DNA from: Candidatus Hydrogenedentota bacterium
GTDB taxonomy: Bacteria; Hydrogenedentota; Hydrogenedentia; Hydrogenedentales; SLHB01
Reading direction: 5' to 3'
Assembly (NCBI GenBank): GCA_029552745.1
Contig: JAKPDK010000184.1
Span: 551,372 to 615,371 of the forward strand
DNA: 64,000 nt
Part shown: positions 20,543 through 32,632 of the stretch, in pieces
Layout of the letters: each line of letters begins with the position of its first letter
Numbering within the stretch: the stretch's first letter is position 1
Notes under the pieces: generated by a model
Seen by the model: the letters and a program-made list of their open reading frames with translations, nothing else
Databases searched by the model: none
Told to the model about the DNA's origin: nothing
Made by a program: the position numbers and the translations under genes

Positions 20543-21052
20543 TCAAGCATGTCGAATGCGTTCCACATGAATTTCCTTCCATGTCGTCCCATCAAGGTCA
20601 TACAAAGACGCTCCAATTTCGTGCGGTACTATTCGCACGATCGCAAAACTCGGCGGTACTCCCGTCCGGTCGTTTACCTTCAAGTGACCCGGATTCACAT
20701 GAAGCGCTTTTCCCATCCACTCAATCTTCGCCCGATGGGTATGCCCGGTTAGAATAAGATCTGCCTCATAATCTTGGGGTAACAAGTCTTTCGGCGCATG
20801 CACCGCTACCAACGTCAGCCCGTCGATATCCTCCACGATGCGTTTGGGAATGTGAGGGTGGTAATACTCCGAACACCAAAGTCCCGGCACAGCAGTGACG
20901 TTATACCCCGCATCACGCAAAACTTCCGCATCTGAAAAGTCATCGCCCAAATGAAAAAATCGATCGGCATGATAGATTCTCACGGCAACATCCGCCACCG
21001 ACAACATCAGCGGCAGATTCCCATGAGTATCGCTCATCACACCAATAATCAC
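20543..21052 (-). CDS. YfcE/MJ0936-type metallophosphoesterase
   Basis: GTG start giving VIIGVMSDTHGNLPLM; FHLGDD; GHTHRAKIEWMGKALHVNPGH. Confidence 0.88.
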   Translation of the reverse strand: MIIGVMSDTHGNLPLMLSVADVAVRIYHADRFFHLGDDFSDAEVLRDAGYNVTAVPGLWCSEYYHPHIPKRIVEDIDGLTLVAVHAPKDLLPQDYEADLILTGHTHRAKIEWMGKALHVNPGHLKVNDRTGVPPSFAIVRIVPHEIGASLYDLDGTTWKEIHVERIRHA

Positions 21053-21231
21053 TTGAAAAAGGCTTCCGTTTATAAAGTGGCGTTCTTTCCCACACGGGCA
21101 TCCATTCATCGCAATCGAATAATCGAAGTCACAATCGCGAATTGTTGCACACCGGACACAATCAGAGCAATCAGAAATGTCTCGTTGCCGCACGGTATAG
21201 AAGGTTCATGGGGCAACGTGCTACTATATAG

Positions 21232-23130
<1,899 letters not shown>

Positions 23131-23168
23131 TGGCTGCTTTTCGAACTTCCTGTACTCTCAGCTAAACG

Positions 23169-24221
23169 TTAAAAATCGAACTGGTCAATATTGTTACTAT
23201 CAAAGACGATGGGATCGCCCAAAATAATCTCGTCGCCTACCACTTTGACGGCGCCGAGTCTACCTGCGTCAAAAGTCGTCGCGCCGGGTTTGATCTCATC
23301 TTTAGCCGCCGCCACCGCGACGCGAACTGCCAAATACCCCAAATCAACCGCGTTCCAAAGAACGAATTTCTTGACGGTGCCGTCTTTCACATATTCGCGC
23401 ATCATATTGGGCGTGGACAATCCCGTCAAAAAGACACGGTCCGCCGCTTGGGCATTCCGGATGGCTTCTGCCGCGCCCGGCAATGCCACTGACGTGATGG
23501 CAAATATCCCTTGTAACTCGGGATAGGTTTTCAAACAATCTGCCGTGACTTGAGTAGCTAGTTCTTTGTCTTCTTCGGACGCCTTCGGGTCTTTTGACAG
23601 GTTAACCATGTTCGGGTATTTTTCCTGGCGATATTTTTCCATCTCGCGCATCCAGATATTTTGATTCGCTGCCGTAAGCGACCCCGTCAAGATTAAGTAC
23701 TTCGCTTCAGGTCCCACTGCAGATGCCATGACATCCATCAAGGTGCGTGCGACGCTTTCCGATGTGCATTGATTGACAAAAAAGTCGCGGGCGTCTTTCC
23801 GTGCGTCCGCATCCCAAGCGATGACCTTGATACCTGCAGCCCGAGCTTCTTGTAAGACCGGCGCAATCGCATCCGGATCGTTCGGTGCCACGGCGATGGC
23901 ATCGTATTTTTTCGATATCCACGTTTCAATCATCTGCACTTGCTGTTGCACATCGTTGGTAACGGGACCATCATAAACCAGCCGGACATCAAGTTCTGCA
24001 GCCGCTTGTTTTGCGCCTCGCTCCGTTGCGTTGAAAAAGTCAATCCCTATCAGTTTCGGCATAACGCCGATCGTGAGCTGTCTCGGGCTTTCTCCTTGCG
24101 ACGTAGAAGAGTCGGGTGCTGCGCCCGATTTGTCCGTCGCGTCGGGTTGGTTGGGCTTACAACCACAAAGAATTACCAGCGCCGAAAAAACTGCTACAAG
24201 AATCACACACCAGGTTTTCAT
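23169..24221 (-). CDS. Sugar ABC transporter substrate-binding lipoprotein (RhaS/LsrB-like)
   Basis: Lipobox ALVILCGCKPN; periplasmic sugar-binding fold motifs; start overlaps the preceding permease stop by 4 nt. Confidence 0.88.
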   Translation of the reverse strand: MKTWCVILVAVFSALVILCGCKPNQPDATDKSGAAPDSSTSQGESPRQLTIGVMPKLIGIDFFNATERGAKQAAAELDVRLVYDGPVTNDVQQQVQMIETWISKKYDAIAVAPNDPDAIAPVLQEARAAGIKVIAWDADARKDARDFFVNQCTSESVARTLMDVMASAVGPEAKYLILTGSLTAANQNIWMREMEKYRQEKYPNMVNLSKDPKASEEDKELATQVTADCLKTYPELQGIFAITSVALPGAAEAIRNAQAADRVFLTGLSTPNMMREYVKDGTVKKFVLWNAVDLGYLAVRVAVAAAKDEIKPGATTFDAGRLGAVKVVGDEIILGDPIVFDSNNIDQFDF

Positions 24222-25183
24222 AATTTGGCTCTCCCTCGAGACGTCATCCATTCGTTCAAAATTGCTGTGATAACCAATAATACGCCAACGGCGATAATCA
24301 CGTACTGGGCACGCACATCAGCCAACAGTAAACCGTGTCTTAGAATACCAATCAAAAAAAGCCCAAGCAACGAACCGACGATGCTACCCTGCCCGCCGCT
24401 TATACGAGTGCCTCCAATCACCACGCACGCTACTACTTCCAACTCGAGTCCTCGCGCCGTGTCGGCTTTCGCGGTTGCATATAAAGCAGTATGAAACAGG
24501 GCTGCAATCCCGCACATGATCCCACAAACCGTGTAGAGCGCCAGGTACATGCGGCTGACCCCGATGGCTGCAAAGCGCGCCGCTATGGGATTTTCCCCGA
24601 TACATTCCGTGAACCGACCCATCCACGTTTTCCGCAGGATGATCCCTGCGAAGATGAAAGCGACCAACAGGAACACAATGGAGAACGGAACGTCTTTCCC
24701 GCCCGAGAATTTAAGCAGGCTCCCCTGGCCTATCCATAGAAAATCTGACGGGAAATCGGCAAGAGCCCGCGCCTTGCTGAGCCCCATAGCGATGCCGCGG
24801 AAAAGTGCCATCGTGGCTAGGGTGGTCACGAGGGGAGGCACCCCCAATCGACTAATCACAAGCCCGTTAGCCATACCACATACACCACCGACCAACACAC
24901 CGACGGCTCCCGCAAGCCAGATGGGCAAATGGACGTCATTGAACAACATGCCGAAGACAACCCCAGAAAGGGCGAGAATGGAGCCTACGGAAAGGTCGAT
25001 TCCGGCTGTTGCCATGATGAACGTCATCGGCAAGGCAAGAAGTCCCGCGGGCACCCAGTATCGGGCACGCCGCAACAGATTGTTCCAATCCGAGAATCCA
25101 TCCACCGTAGCGGCAAAACCCAGATACACCACCAACAATAAGAGGAATAAGATCGCTTCTCTCGACGCTAGAAGGCGTTTCAC
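24218..25183 (-). CDS. Sugar ABC transporter permease (RbsC/RhaQ-like)
   Basis: ATAGIDLSVGSILALSGVVFG; VACVVIGGTRISGGQGSIVGSLLG. Confidence 0.9.
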   Translation of the reverse strand: MKRLLASREAILFLLLLVVYLGFAATVDGFSDWNNLLRRARYWVPAGLLALPMTFIMATAGIDLSVGSILALSGVVFGMLFNDVHLPIWLAGAVGVLVGGVCGMANGLVISRLGVPPLVTTLATMALFRGIAMGLSKARALADFPSDFLWIGQGSLLKFSGGKDVPFSIVFLLVAFIFAGIILRKTWMGRFTECIGENPIAARFAAIGVSRMYLALYTVCGIMCGIAALFHTALYATAKADTARGLELEVVACVVIGGTRISGGQGSIVGSLLGLFLIGILRHGLLLADVRAQYVIIAVGVLLVITAILNEWMTSRGRAKL

Positions 25184-27684
25184 GAAGATTTCTCCGTCAG
25201 ATTCTCATGGAGCAATTTGTCTGCAACCACCGCAAGCAGTATCAATCCGCCAATAAAGAAGTTCTGCCAATAGGAACTGATGCGCATCAGAATCAAGGCA
25301 TTGTAAAGCAAGGCTGTTAAACAGGCTCCCAGCAAAGCCCCAACCGCTGAACCTCTTCCACCAAGTATGTTGGTGCCGCCAATCACCGCCGCTGCAATGG
25401 CACGCAGTTCCCATCCTTCACCGGTATTGGCTTGAACGTTACCGTAGAAACCCGCATGAAGCACCGCGGTAAGACCCACCAATGCCCCACTCATTCCAAA
25501 GGTCAACATCGTTAAGCGTATTTTGGATAACCCAATGAGTTGAGCCGCTCTCGCGGAGTTGCCAAGTGCTAGCACCCTACGTCCCGACAATGTATAACGC
25601 ATGAAAATGTGAATGGCAAGAGTAACGCCTGCCGCATACCAACAGATTTTCGGAACCCCGAGGAAATTACCTAGTCCCAGTGCGCGATAGGCGTCGGGCA
25701 GCTGCAATACCTCCTTACCTGCGGTAACAATACGCATCACACCTCGATAGATACTGATCCCCGCCAACGTAACGATAATCGGGTGAATTCGCGCCAACAA
25801 GGCCGTACCCGCGTTCGCCAGACTCAAAGCCGTTCCCGTCGCAATCGCAAGAGACAGACAAACGATCGGCGGTACGCCTGCTTTAGCAGCCAACGCCGCA
25901 ATAGCGCCCACAAGACCCATCATAGAACCTACCGAAATATCAATGCCGCCCGCACAGATGACCAGCATCGCGCCCTGAGCCATGATGGCGGGCAATGCGG
26001 CATTTGCCAACACGTCCAAAAGGTTTCTCGTATTCGCAAACTCGGCAGGTTTCAAAAAAGCCATTACAAGGGCCAAAGAAAGCGTGAATCCCAACAGACC
26101 CAATTCACGAGCGCGCATCAACACCGCGGCACGAGACCGTTTTCGCTCACGCTGTTTCTTTTCTCTTTCCTGCTCGGCAAGAGAAAGCGGAGATTTCGGC
26201 ACGGCCGCTTGCGCCATGTCATGTTCGGTGTGTTCCCCGGGCTTGAAAATGCCAACGGCTTTGCCTTCCGCCATCACAAGGACACGGTCACTCAGTGCAG
26301 CCACCTCGGGCAATTCGGAGCTAATTAAAACTACCGCAACCCCTCGCGCGGCGGACTCGGTGATAAGGCGGTGAAGTTCCGCTTTTGCGGAGACATCCAC
26401 CCCTCGGGTAGGCTCGTCAAGAATCAGAATTTTTGGGTCCACAGCCCGCCACCGTCCAAAGACGACCTTCTGCTGGTTACCGCCACTCAACGTGGTCATC
26501 GGCTGTTCCATGGAATCGGCCTTGACGCCGGTGTCAGCTATGATACGCGCCGCCAACGCCGATTCACGGGCATGATGGATCCACGTCGCGGTGCAAAGAC
26601 GCTTGAGCACCGAGACGGTGGCATTCGAACGGAGCGGATGGGTTGGGAAAATGCCTTGTACTAGGCGGTCTTCCGGTAGATAAGCCATACCCGCGGCAAC
26701 AGCGTCTTGCGGTGAGCGCACCCGTACCGTAACCCCATCAATCAATACCTCGCCTTGTGCGGCTCGGCGAAGCCCGAAAAGAGTCTGGGCAAGTTCGCTC
26801 CTACCAGCCCCCACAAAACCATATATCCCAAAGATCTCGCCCGCACGCACGTCAAACGTCACGTCGCGGAACGCGCCTGCGACATCCCCGAGATGCTCCA
26901 CCCGAAGTCGTACACCGCCCTTTGCCAAAGAAGGCTTCTCAAAAGGCCGCGCCGAGTCACGGCCTATCATCGCGGCGACGAGACTGTCCATAGTAAAAGC
27001 GGCAGCGCTGTCTTCTGAAACCGTCTCGCCATCTCGCATCACCGTGATACGGTCGCATAATTCCAAGACCTCTTCTAACCGGTGGCTTACATAAACAATG
27101 GCAGTCCCTTCTTCGCGTAAACGACGGATATGCGTAAACAAGCTCTCTATCTCGTGAGAGGTGAGAGCCGAAGTCGGCTCGTCAAGGAAAAGGACCTTTG
27201 TCCGTTGGGCAACCGCTGCGGCGATTTCCGCCATCATGCGACGTGCCACCGACAAACCCGCCGCCGAAGCCCGAACATCAAATGATTCGCCAAAAGTCCC
27301 TATTTCCCGTTCCGCCTCCGCATAGGTGCTTCGCCAATCAATCAAGCGGTAGCGGTTTCGAATCAGACCACGTCGTAACAACATATTTTCCGCTACGCTA
27401 AGCTGTGGAAATAGGTCAGCTTCTTGATGAACGACGGCAATGCCACATGCTGTTGCATGAACCGGACCCGTGAGAGCTATGGGCTTGCCCGAAATCCGAA
27501 GAATGCCCGCGTCGGGCGGAAACACTCCCGACGCGATACGAATCATGGTGCTCTTGCCTGCGCCGTTCTCCCCCACCAAACCATGTATCTCCCCGGGGCG
27601 TACGCGCAGGTGCGCACCACGCAGCGCCTCGACGGCACCAAAACGTTTATAGATATTTTCGAGTTCAAAAATGGGTTGCGTCAT
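25180..27684 (-). CDS. Sugar ABC transporter: tandem ATPase domains fused to a permease domain
   Basis: GENGAGKST; LDEPTSAL; FVGAGRSEL; LSGGNQQKVVFGRW; LDEPTRGVDV; then a complete permease from about residue 530 (CAGGIDISVGSMMGLVGAIAAL; AAVIGGTNILGGRGSAVG). Confidence 0.92.
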   Translation of the reverse strand: MTQPIFELENIYKRFGAVEALRGAHLRVRPGEIHGLVGENGAGKSTMIRIASGVFPPDAGILRISGKPIALTGPVHATACGIAVVHQEADLFPQLSVAENMLLRRGLIRNRYRLIDWRSTYAEAEREIGTFGESFDVRASAAGLSVARRMMAEIAAAVAQRTKVLFLDEPTSALTSHEIESLFTHIRRLREEGTAIVYVSHRLEEVLELCDRITVMRDGETVSEDSAAAFTMDSLVAAMIGRDSARPFEKPSLAKGGVRLRVEHLGDVAGAFRDVTFDVRAGEIFGIYGFVGAGRSELAQTLFGLRRAAQGEVLIDGVTVRVRSPQDAVAAGMAYLPEDRLVQGIFPTHPLRSNATVSVLKRLCTATWIHHARESALAARIIADTGVKADSMEQPMTTLSGGNQQKVVFGRWRAVDPKILILDEPTRGVDVSAKAELHRLITESAARGVAVVLISSELPEVAALSDRVLVMAEGKAVGIFKPGEHTEHDMAQAAVPKSPLSLAEQEREKKQRERKRSRAAVLMRARELGLLGFTLSLALVMAFLKPAEFANTRNLLDVLANAALPAIMAQGAMLVICAGGIDISVGSMMGLVGAIAALAAKAGVPPIVCLSLAIATGTALSLANAGTALLARIHPIIVTLAGISIYRGVMRIVTAGKEVLQLPDAYRALGLGNFLGVPKICWYAAGVTLAIHIFMRYTLSGRRVLALGNSARAAQLIGLSKIRLTMLTFGMSGALVGLTAVLHAGFYGNVQANTGEGWELRAIAAAVIGGTNILGGRGSAVGALLGACLTALLYNALILMRISSYWQNFFIGGLILLAVVADKLLHENLTEKSS

Positions 27685-27729
27685 GGCGCTCGATAATAAA
27701 ACGCGGCAACTCGCGGGTCAACTCAGTGA

Positions 27730-27873
27730 GTACGTCCTGTACCCCCTTGCGATGTCTTATTCCTTTGAGTGAGAAATTGAATAGCGGGCTTCCCATATAG
27801 GTTATTGCGGGAAAGGCATGGACGCATGGGACTCCTTGCTACGTTTGAGTTATCTATGACCCCCTTGATCGTT
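27730..27873 (+). repeat. Dispersed repeat family 2, diverged copy
   Basis: GTCCTGTACCCCCTTGCG...GAGTGAGAAATTGAATAGCGGGCTTCCCATATAGGTTATTGCGGGAAAGGCATGGACGCATGG. Confidence 0.7.
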
Positions 27874-28051
27874 TGTCGGGACACGCCCTTTTTCCGGGGT
27901 AGGTCTTGTCCCACCACGTGCTGATCCCTGTCTTTGCGAAGACCGCCATGAGGAACGACCCGGCAATCCCCCAGGTTTCTGTAGGGGCGCTACGTGTTGC
28001 GCCCTCCCGTGTTTCCAGATAGAGATCTTTTCCCTCTAGATTGCCCGCCTT

Positions 28052-28197
28052 GTCATTGCGAGGAGTGCCGTTAGGCACGACATGGCAATCCCCTCAGGTA
28101 TCCGTAAATTACCCTGCCGCCCCTGCCCGACGCCCTCATGCGCTGTGCGGTTAAGGGGATTTCTTCGTCGCATCCGGGACTCGTTCCTCGCAAGGAC
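28052..28197 (-). repeat. Full copy of dispersed repeat family 1 (146 bp)
   Basis: GTCATTGCGAGGAGTGCCG...ACTCGTTCCTCGCAAGGACA; same length as the 9679 copy, inverted orientation. Confidence 0.85.
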
Positions 28198-28299
28198 AAC
28201 CAGGGGGACAGTAGGCAGAAAAAGAGAGTACTAAAATATGACATTGTAGGGACGCCCGCCTGTGGTCGCCCAACCGCTCATAGCCTCACCCAGAATAGG

Positions 28300-28959
28300 T
28301 TAGTTCGCACGACGTTCCAGAATCCGTGCGCGCAAGGCAGCAGCCGCCTCTCGGACATCTGGCACGGCAGTCACAGCAGTAACCACAGCAATATGTCGTG
28401 CCCCACGCTCTAGAACCAGATCAACATTATCTAGCTTGATTCCGCCCATAGTCGTCCACGGTATGGTGAGGTGTGGCGCTACTTCGCTGATCATTTCTAA
28501 GCCGACTGCCCCGCAGCTCACGGATTTTGTCTGTGTGGGGAAAATGGGGCCGATGTTAACGTAGCTTGCACCCGCGAGCTGGGCGGCAAGGGCTTCTTCC
28601 CGATTGTGCGTCGATGCACCGATAAGAAGCTCTGGCGCCAGACGCCGCGCCTGAGAAACGGGCAAGTCTTCGTTCCCAAGATGCACCCCGTCCGCATCTA
28701 CCGCCAAGGCGATGTCCACGCGGTCGTCAATTATCAACAAAGCGCCTGCTTGTGCTGTACGCTCCCGAAACACACAGGCCCGTGTGTAAAGCTCTCGGTC
28801 CGAACATTCCTTCTCGCGCAACTGAACCAGACGAACTCCCGCCTCCAAGACCCAATCAAGTACTTTTACGGCAGGCCGTCCCGCACAAAATGATTCCGTA
28901 ATCACCACATAAAGGTCTGTTTGTCGGAACAACCGCAAGCGTTCCTCGTGGGTCATCAA
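28300..28959 (-). CDS. thiE: Thiamine-phosphate synthase ThiE
   Basis: LVQLREKE; LLIIDDRVDIALAVDADGVHLGNEDLP; GPIFPTQTKS; in a thi cluster. Confidence 0.93.
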   Translation of the reverse strand: MMTHEERLRLFRQTDLYVVITESFCAGRPAVKVLDWVLEAGVRLVQLREKECSDRELYTRACVFRERTAQAGALLIIDDRVDIALAVDADGVHLGNEDLPVSQARRLAPELLIGASTHNREEALAAQLAGASYVNIGPIFPTQTKSVSCGAVGLEMISEVAPHLTIPWTTMGGIKLDNVDLVLERGARHIAVVTAVTAVPDVREAAAALRARILERRAN

Positions 28960-29159
28960 CCACCTCCGACAAACCGTACCAGCTCTACCCGATCGCCTTC
29001 GCTGAACTTGGTATCTTCAAATCGTGTGCGGTCGATGATCGTCCCGTTGATTTCCACCACAACGCCCTCAGTTTGAAACCCAAGGTCTTTTAGTAAACCC
29101 GCCACGGTCGTACCATCCCCAACGTCCCGCATCTCGCCATTAAGAGTGATTTTCATCAT
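28956..29159 (-). CDS. thiS: Sulfur carrier protein ThiS
   Basis: MMKITLNGEMRDVGDGTTVAGLLKDLG...VVVEINGTIIDR...FVGGG with C-terminal GG. Confidence 0.92.
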   Translation of the reverse strand: MMKITLNGEMRDVGDGTTVAGLLKDLGFQTEGVVVEINGTIIDRTRFEDTKFSEGDRVELVRFVGGG

Positions 29160-30321
29160 CCGTGCTTCCTTCAACACAAGAACCGACCCATCCGACTTGA
29201 TCGTCAACAAACGCCGCGTCAAAATCTTTCCAAACCGGATCGTATCCCGCTTTTCGAATGGCTTCCGCGACTTCTGCCGGACTCCGAGTGTCTTCTATCT
29301 CGAATTGTTCCAGCGTCTCCTCACCATGTGTGGAATAGCCGCCGGGGCGAGTTGACGAACCTGCACTCATCATCGTTACCCCCAGCGGAATGAGCCTATC
29401 CCGCAAAGACGCCCGTTCCCGCGTAGATAGATTAAAGCCCACCTCCGGCAAAAAGAGCCGTGCTGCAAGCATCAACTGAACCAAATCTCGATCGCTGAGC
29501 GGATTCACAACCCGGAAACGCGGCGGCGTGTGTATCAGCCTCGGAAAAGACATCGAGATGGCGCTTTGCCAACAGGCTTTTTGCAAGTAACGGGCATGCA
29601 ACATCGCCCAAAACCCGTCGATGCGCCAATCATAAAGCCCCAGCAACGCCCCGATACTCAGACGGCGAACTCCTGCCTTGCCGGCACGTTCGATCGCATC
29701 CAAACGATACGCATAATCCCGTTTTCGCCCTTTTAGATGGACGCGCGCATACGTCTCGCGGTCGTAGGTCTCCATGTATAGCGTAACGCCATCAAGTCCT
29801 GCATAAACGAGACGCCTGTACTCGTCCTCATCCAACGCGTAGACCTCAATAGAAACCGAAGCGAAGTACTCCCGCGCTAATGAGACGGCTTTTTCGATGT
29901 ATGAAACCGGCACGGCGCGCGGCGCTTCCCCTGTGAGGAGCAAAACATGCTGGAATCCGCGCGCAGCCAGTGCCTCACACTCCCGCCGTATCTCTGCTTC
30001 GGTCAGAGTCAGTCGCTTCAATTTGCTGCCGGACCGGACCGCATATCCACAATAGACACAATCGGCGCCACAAATGTTGGAAATATACAATGGGGCATAT
30101 AACCCAATGGTTCTTCCGAAAAAACGTCGCGTGCGCCGATGGGCTAGCTGCGCCATAGCTTCCAACCAAGGTCGTGCTGCTTCAGAGAGCAAGGCACAAA
30201 CGTCCGTTTCCGTCAGCTCCTCTTTGGAAAGAGCGCGCTCCACATCCCGCTCGCTGGAAAGAGATATACGCTCCCGCACACGATCGGCGCTCCAGTATTC
30301 CAATACAGATGCAAAACTCAT
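29140..30321 (-). CDS. thiH: 2-iminoacetate synthase ThiH
   Basis: Radical SAM CGADCVYCGY; MSAGSSTRPGGY; position between thiG and thiS. Confidence 0.95.
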   Translation of the reverse strand: MSFASVLEYWSADRVRERISLSSERDVERALSKEELTETDVCALLSEAARPWLEAMAQLAHRRTRRFFGRTIGLYAPLYISNICGADCVYCGYAVRSGSKLKRLTLTEAEIRRECEALAARGFQHVLLLTGEAPRAVPVSYIEKAVSLAREYFASVSIEVYALDEDEYRRLVYAGLDGVTLYMETYDRETYARVHLKGRKRDYAYRLDAIERAGKAGVRRLSIGALLGLYDWRIDGFWAMLHARYLQKACWQSAISMSFPRLIHTPPRFRVVNPLSDRDLVQLMLAARLFLPEVGFNLSTRERASLRDRLIPLGVTMMSAGSSTRPGGYSTHGEETLEQFEIEDTRSPAEVAEAIRKAGYDPVWKDFDAAFVDDQVGWVGSCVEGSTDDENHS

Positions 30322-30332
30322 ATCTGCCTTTC

Positions 30333-31139
30333 CTATTCAGTCGCGGCCTTCCCGCGCGCGAGCTCGTCCAAAAAACCCGTGAGCGGCGATGATGCCGACG
30401 CCGTATCACGAACGGGACCCATGCCCGCTCGGTACGCCAGTCGACCCGCCTCAACCGCCAGAGCAAACGCACGCGCCATCGCACCGGGATCCTCCGCATC
30501 GGCAAGCGCCGTGTTCACCAGTACCGCGTCCGCACCGAGCTCCATCGCCTCCGCCGCATGAGAAGGCGCCCCAAGTCCCGCATCCACCACTACCGGTACG
30601 GTCGCCTGTTCAATAATAATCCGAATCATGTCCCGCGTGCGCACCCCGCGGTTACTTCCTATAGGGGCCCCCAAGGGCATAACCGTCGCCGTACCTACTT
30701 CTTCCAACTTCTTTGCCAACACCGGATCGGCTTGGATATAAGGCAACACCACGAACCCATCCCGCACGAGCATCTCGGCAGCTTTCAAGGTTTCAATCGG
30801 GTCCGGCAAGAGATATTTGGGTTCTGGAGTGAGCTCCAGTTTCACCCAAGGCTCCAGCCCAGCGGCTCGAGCCATTCTTGCCAGCCGTACCGCTTCTTCC
30901 GCATTTCTAGCGCCCGATGTATTCGGCAAAATGAGATGCCGCTTGGGATCGAGTACCGACATAATGCTGTCTTGTTCCCGGCGCGACAAGTCCGCCCGAC
31001 GCAGCGCCACGGTCACAATCTCTGCGTCGGAGGCGTCCAGAGCCGCCTGCAACGCCGTGGCACTGGAAAATTTGCCCGTGCCCACCATCAACCGAGATCG
31101 AAAACTCCTACCCGCTATCACAAAGGGATCGTCTGTCAT
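30333..31139 (-). CDS. thiG: Thiazole synthase ThiG
   Basis: [81 protein letters not shown]. Confidence 0.97.
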   Translation of the reverse strand: MTDDPFVIAGRSFRSRLMVGTGKFSSATALQAALDASDAEIVTVALRRADLSRREQDSIMSVLDPKRHLILPNTSGARNAEEAVRLARMARAAGLEPWVKLELTPEPKYLLPDPIETLKAAEMLVRDGFVVLPYIQADPVLAKKLEEVGTATVMPLGAPIGSNRGVRTRDMIRIIIEQATVPVVVDAGLGAPSHAAEAMELGADAVLVNTALADAEDPGAMARAFALAVEAGRLAYRAGMGPVRDTASASSPLTGFLDELARGKAATE

Positions 31140-31143
31140 ATTC

Positions 31144-31911
31144 TCACCTTATTGCAGCACAGCCACAGTCTGGACGCCGCCGTACAGTCAACGTCCGCAG
31201 GGACATGGATACACCATCTACACCGTGCAGCCGCCCGCTCCCATCCTCCCGCGGCTGCCATAAACCAACAACCCAACGAATAATTTCAAGCGCCTCTAAA
31301 CTGCCCAGAATTCCCGGTACCGCGCCCAAAACACCAAGCTCCGCCGTGGTAGGCGTACCACGCGGGACTTGTGGGAATAGACACCGCAAACACGGCGTCT
31401 TGCCAGGCACCACAAATTGTGCCTGACCGGACAGCCCTAAAATTCCTGCCGTGGCAAACGGCTTCTTCATACGTAAACACACGTCGTTGATGAGGAATTT
31501 CGATTCAAAATTGTCAGTAGCCTCCGCAACGACGTCATAATTTTCTAAGATTCCTTCCGCCGTTTCCGCGGTGACGCGTCGATCCACCAACACCAAATTT
31601 ACTTCTGGATTCAGCGCTTGTAGCACCTCCGCGGCAGATTCCGTCTTCTTCTTTCCGATGCGTGAAGTGGCATGCAGCACCTGACGCTGTAAGTTGGACA
31701 ACTCAACTACATCCGCATCAATCAACCCAAGAGTACCGATCCCCGCCGCCGCCAAATACAAGCACAGGGGACTACCTAATCCTCCCAGACCTACTACTGC
31801 CACGCGACTCTCCCGCAGCTTCGCTTGGCCCACCTCGCCTATGCCCGGTATCCGAATATTCCGCGCATATCGAATCCGCTGTTCTTCCGTCAAATGCACC
31901 ATTTTTCTCAT
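31144..31911 (-). CDS. thiF: ThiF/MoeB-type adenylyltransferase
   Basis: [36 protein letters not shown]; [13 protein letters not shown]; C-terminal CxC. Confidence 0.9.
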   Translation of the reverse strand: MRKMVHLTEEQRIRYARNIRIPGIGEVGQAKLRESRVAVVGLGGLGSPLCLYLAAAGIGTLGLIDADVVELSNLQRQVLHATSRIGKKKTESAAEVLQALNPEVNLVLVDRRVTAETAEGILENYDVVAEATDNFESKFLINDVCLRMKKPFATAGILGLSGQAQFVVPGKTPCLRCLFPQVPRGTPTTAELGVLGAVPGILGSLEALEIIRWVVGLWQPREDGSGRLHGVDGVSMSLRTLTVRRRPDCGCAAIR

Positions 31912-31960
31912 CCCGGATAAAAATATAGTGTATCAAAATCACCTCACCCCCCGAAAGATA

Positions 31961-32030
31961 CTGTGTTCATTCAGTACCTTTGGAACTCTTTGTTACATTG
32001 GATGAGGAATCGAGGATGGGAAAACCATGA
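31961..32030 (+). repeat. Dispersed repeat family 2, truncated copy
   Basis: CTGTGTTCATTCAGTACCTTTGGAACTCTTTGTTACATTGGATGAGGAATCGAGGATGGGAAAACCATGAA. Confidence 0.7.
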
Positions 32031-32632
32031 AAGGATTAATGGGGGCACGGTATTGTATGTCAGTAGCTATTGGGCAAGTTTCCTAATTCACAGCGGCACG
32101 TGATCCAATGCGGCTCCGATGGGAAACGGCACATCAGAGCGCTTCTCGTCGTGTCGACCCTACTGCTCGGCAGAAGTAATCGTACTTCTGGAGATTGAAG
32201 CGATGGCAGCAATCGTCCGCCTCTAGAGAAGGCGGATAGATACCGACCCCATGTTTCGCAACGTCAAAAACCACCGTTAGGGCTAGGTCTTGACCATGAG
32301 CGCCTGCGCAGGACCAATGGGGGCGACCGTCACTTCGCCCTTTTGGCACTCATCTACGATCGGTCATATGCTTTTAGCCCCGCCGAAATGTTCCCCATTG
32401 TGCCAAAACTCAAAACCAACACAAAAAAGAACCCCGTACACAGCCTGAGCCTACTTCACAAACTACTTTTCGCGGATCTACCTCTGCCCCCTCATTCATG
32501 CCTTTGCCGGGAAAAGCCGCGTTCGCCTAAAACTGGAGAAGGCTGAGAGTAGGTTGACTCCTTACATGCAGGACTCAAGGAAATTGCCCTAACCCCGTTT
32601 CACAGGCTTTTTAACCACGTCGGCTCTTATGC

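Noticed and set aside
25783-26328. Long plus-strand ORF (181 aa) antisense to the fused ABC gene, and similar shadow ORFs elsewhere
   Set aside because: Opposite-frame ORFs over strongly supported genes; composition (Arg/Gln/His-rich) typical of shadow translation.
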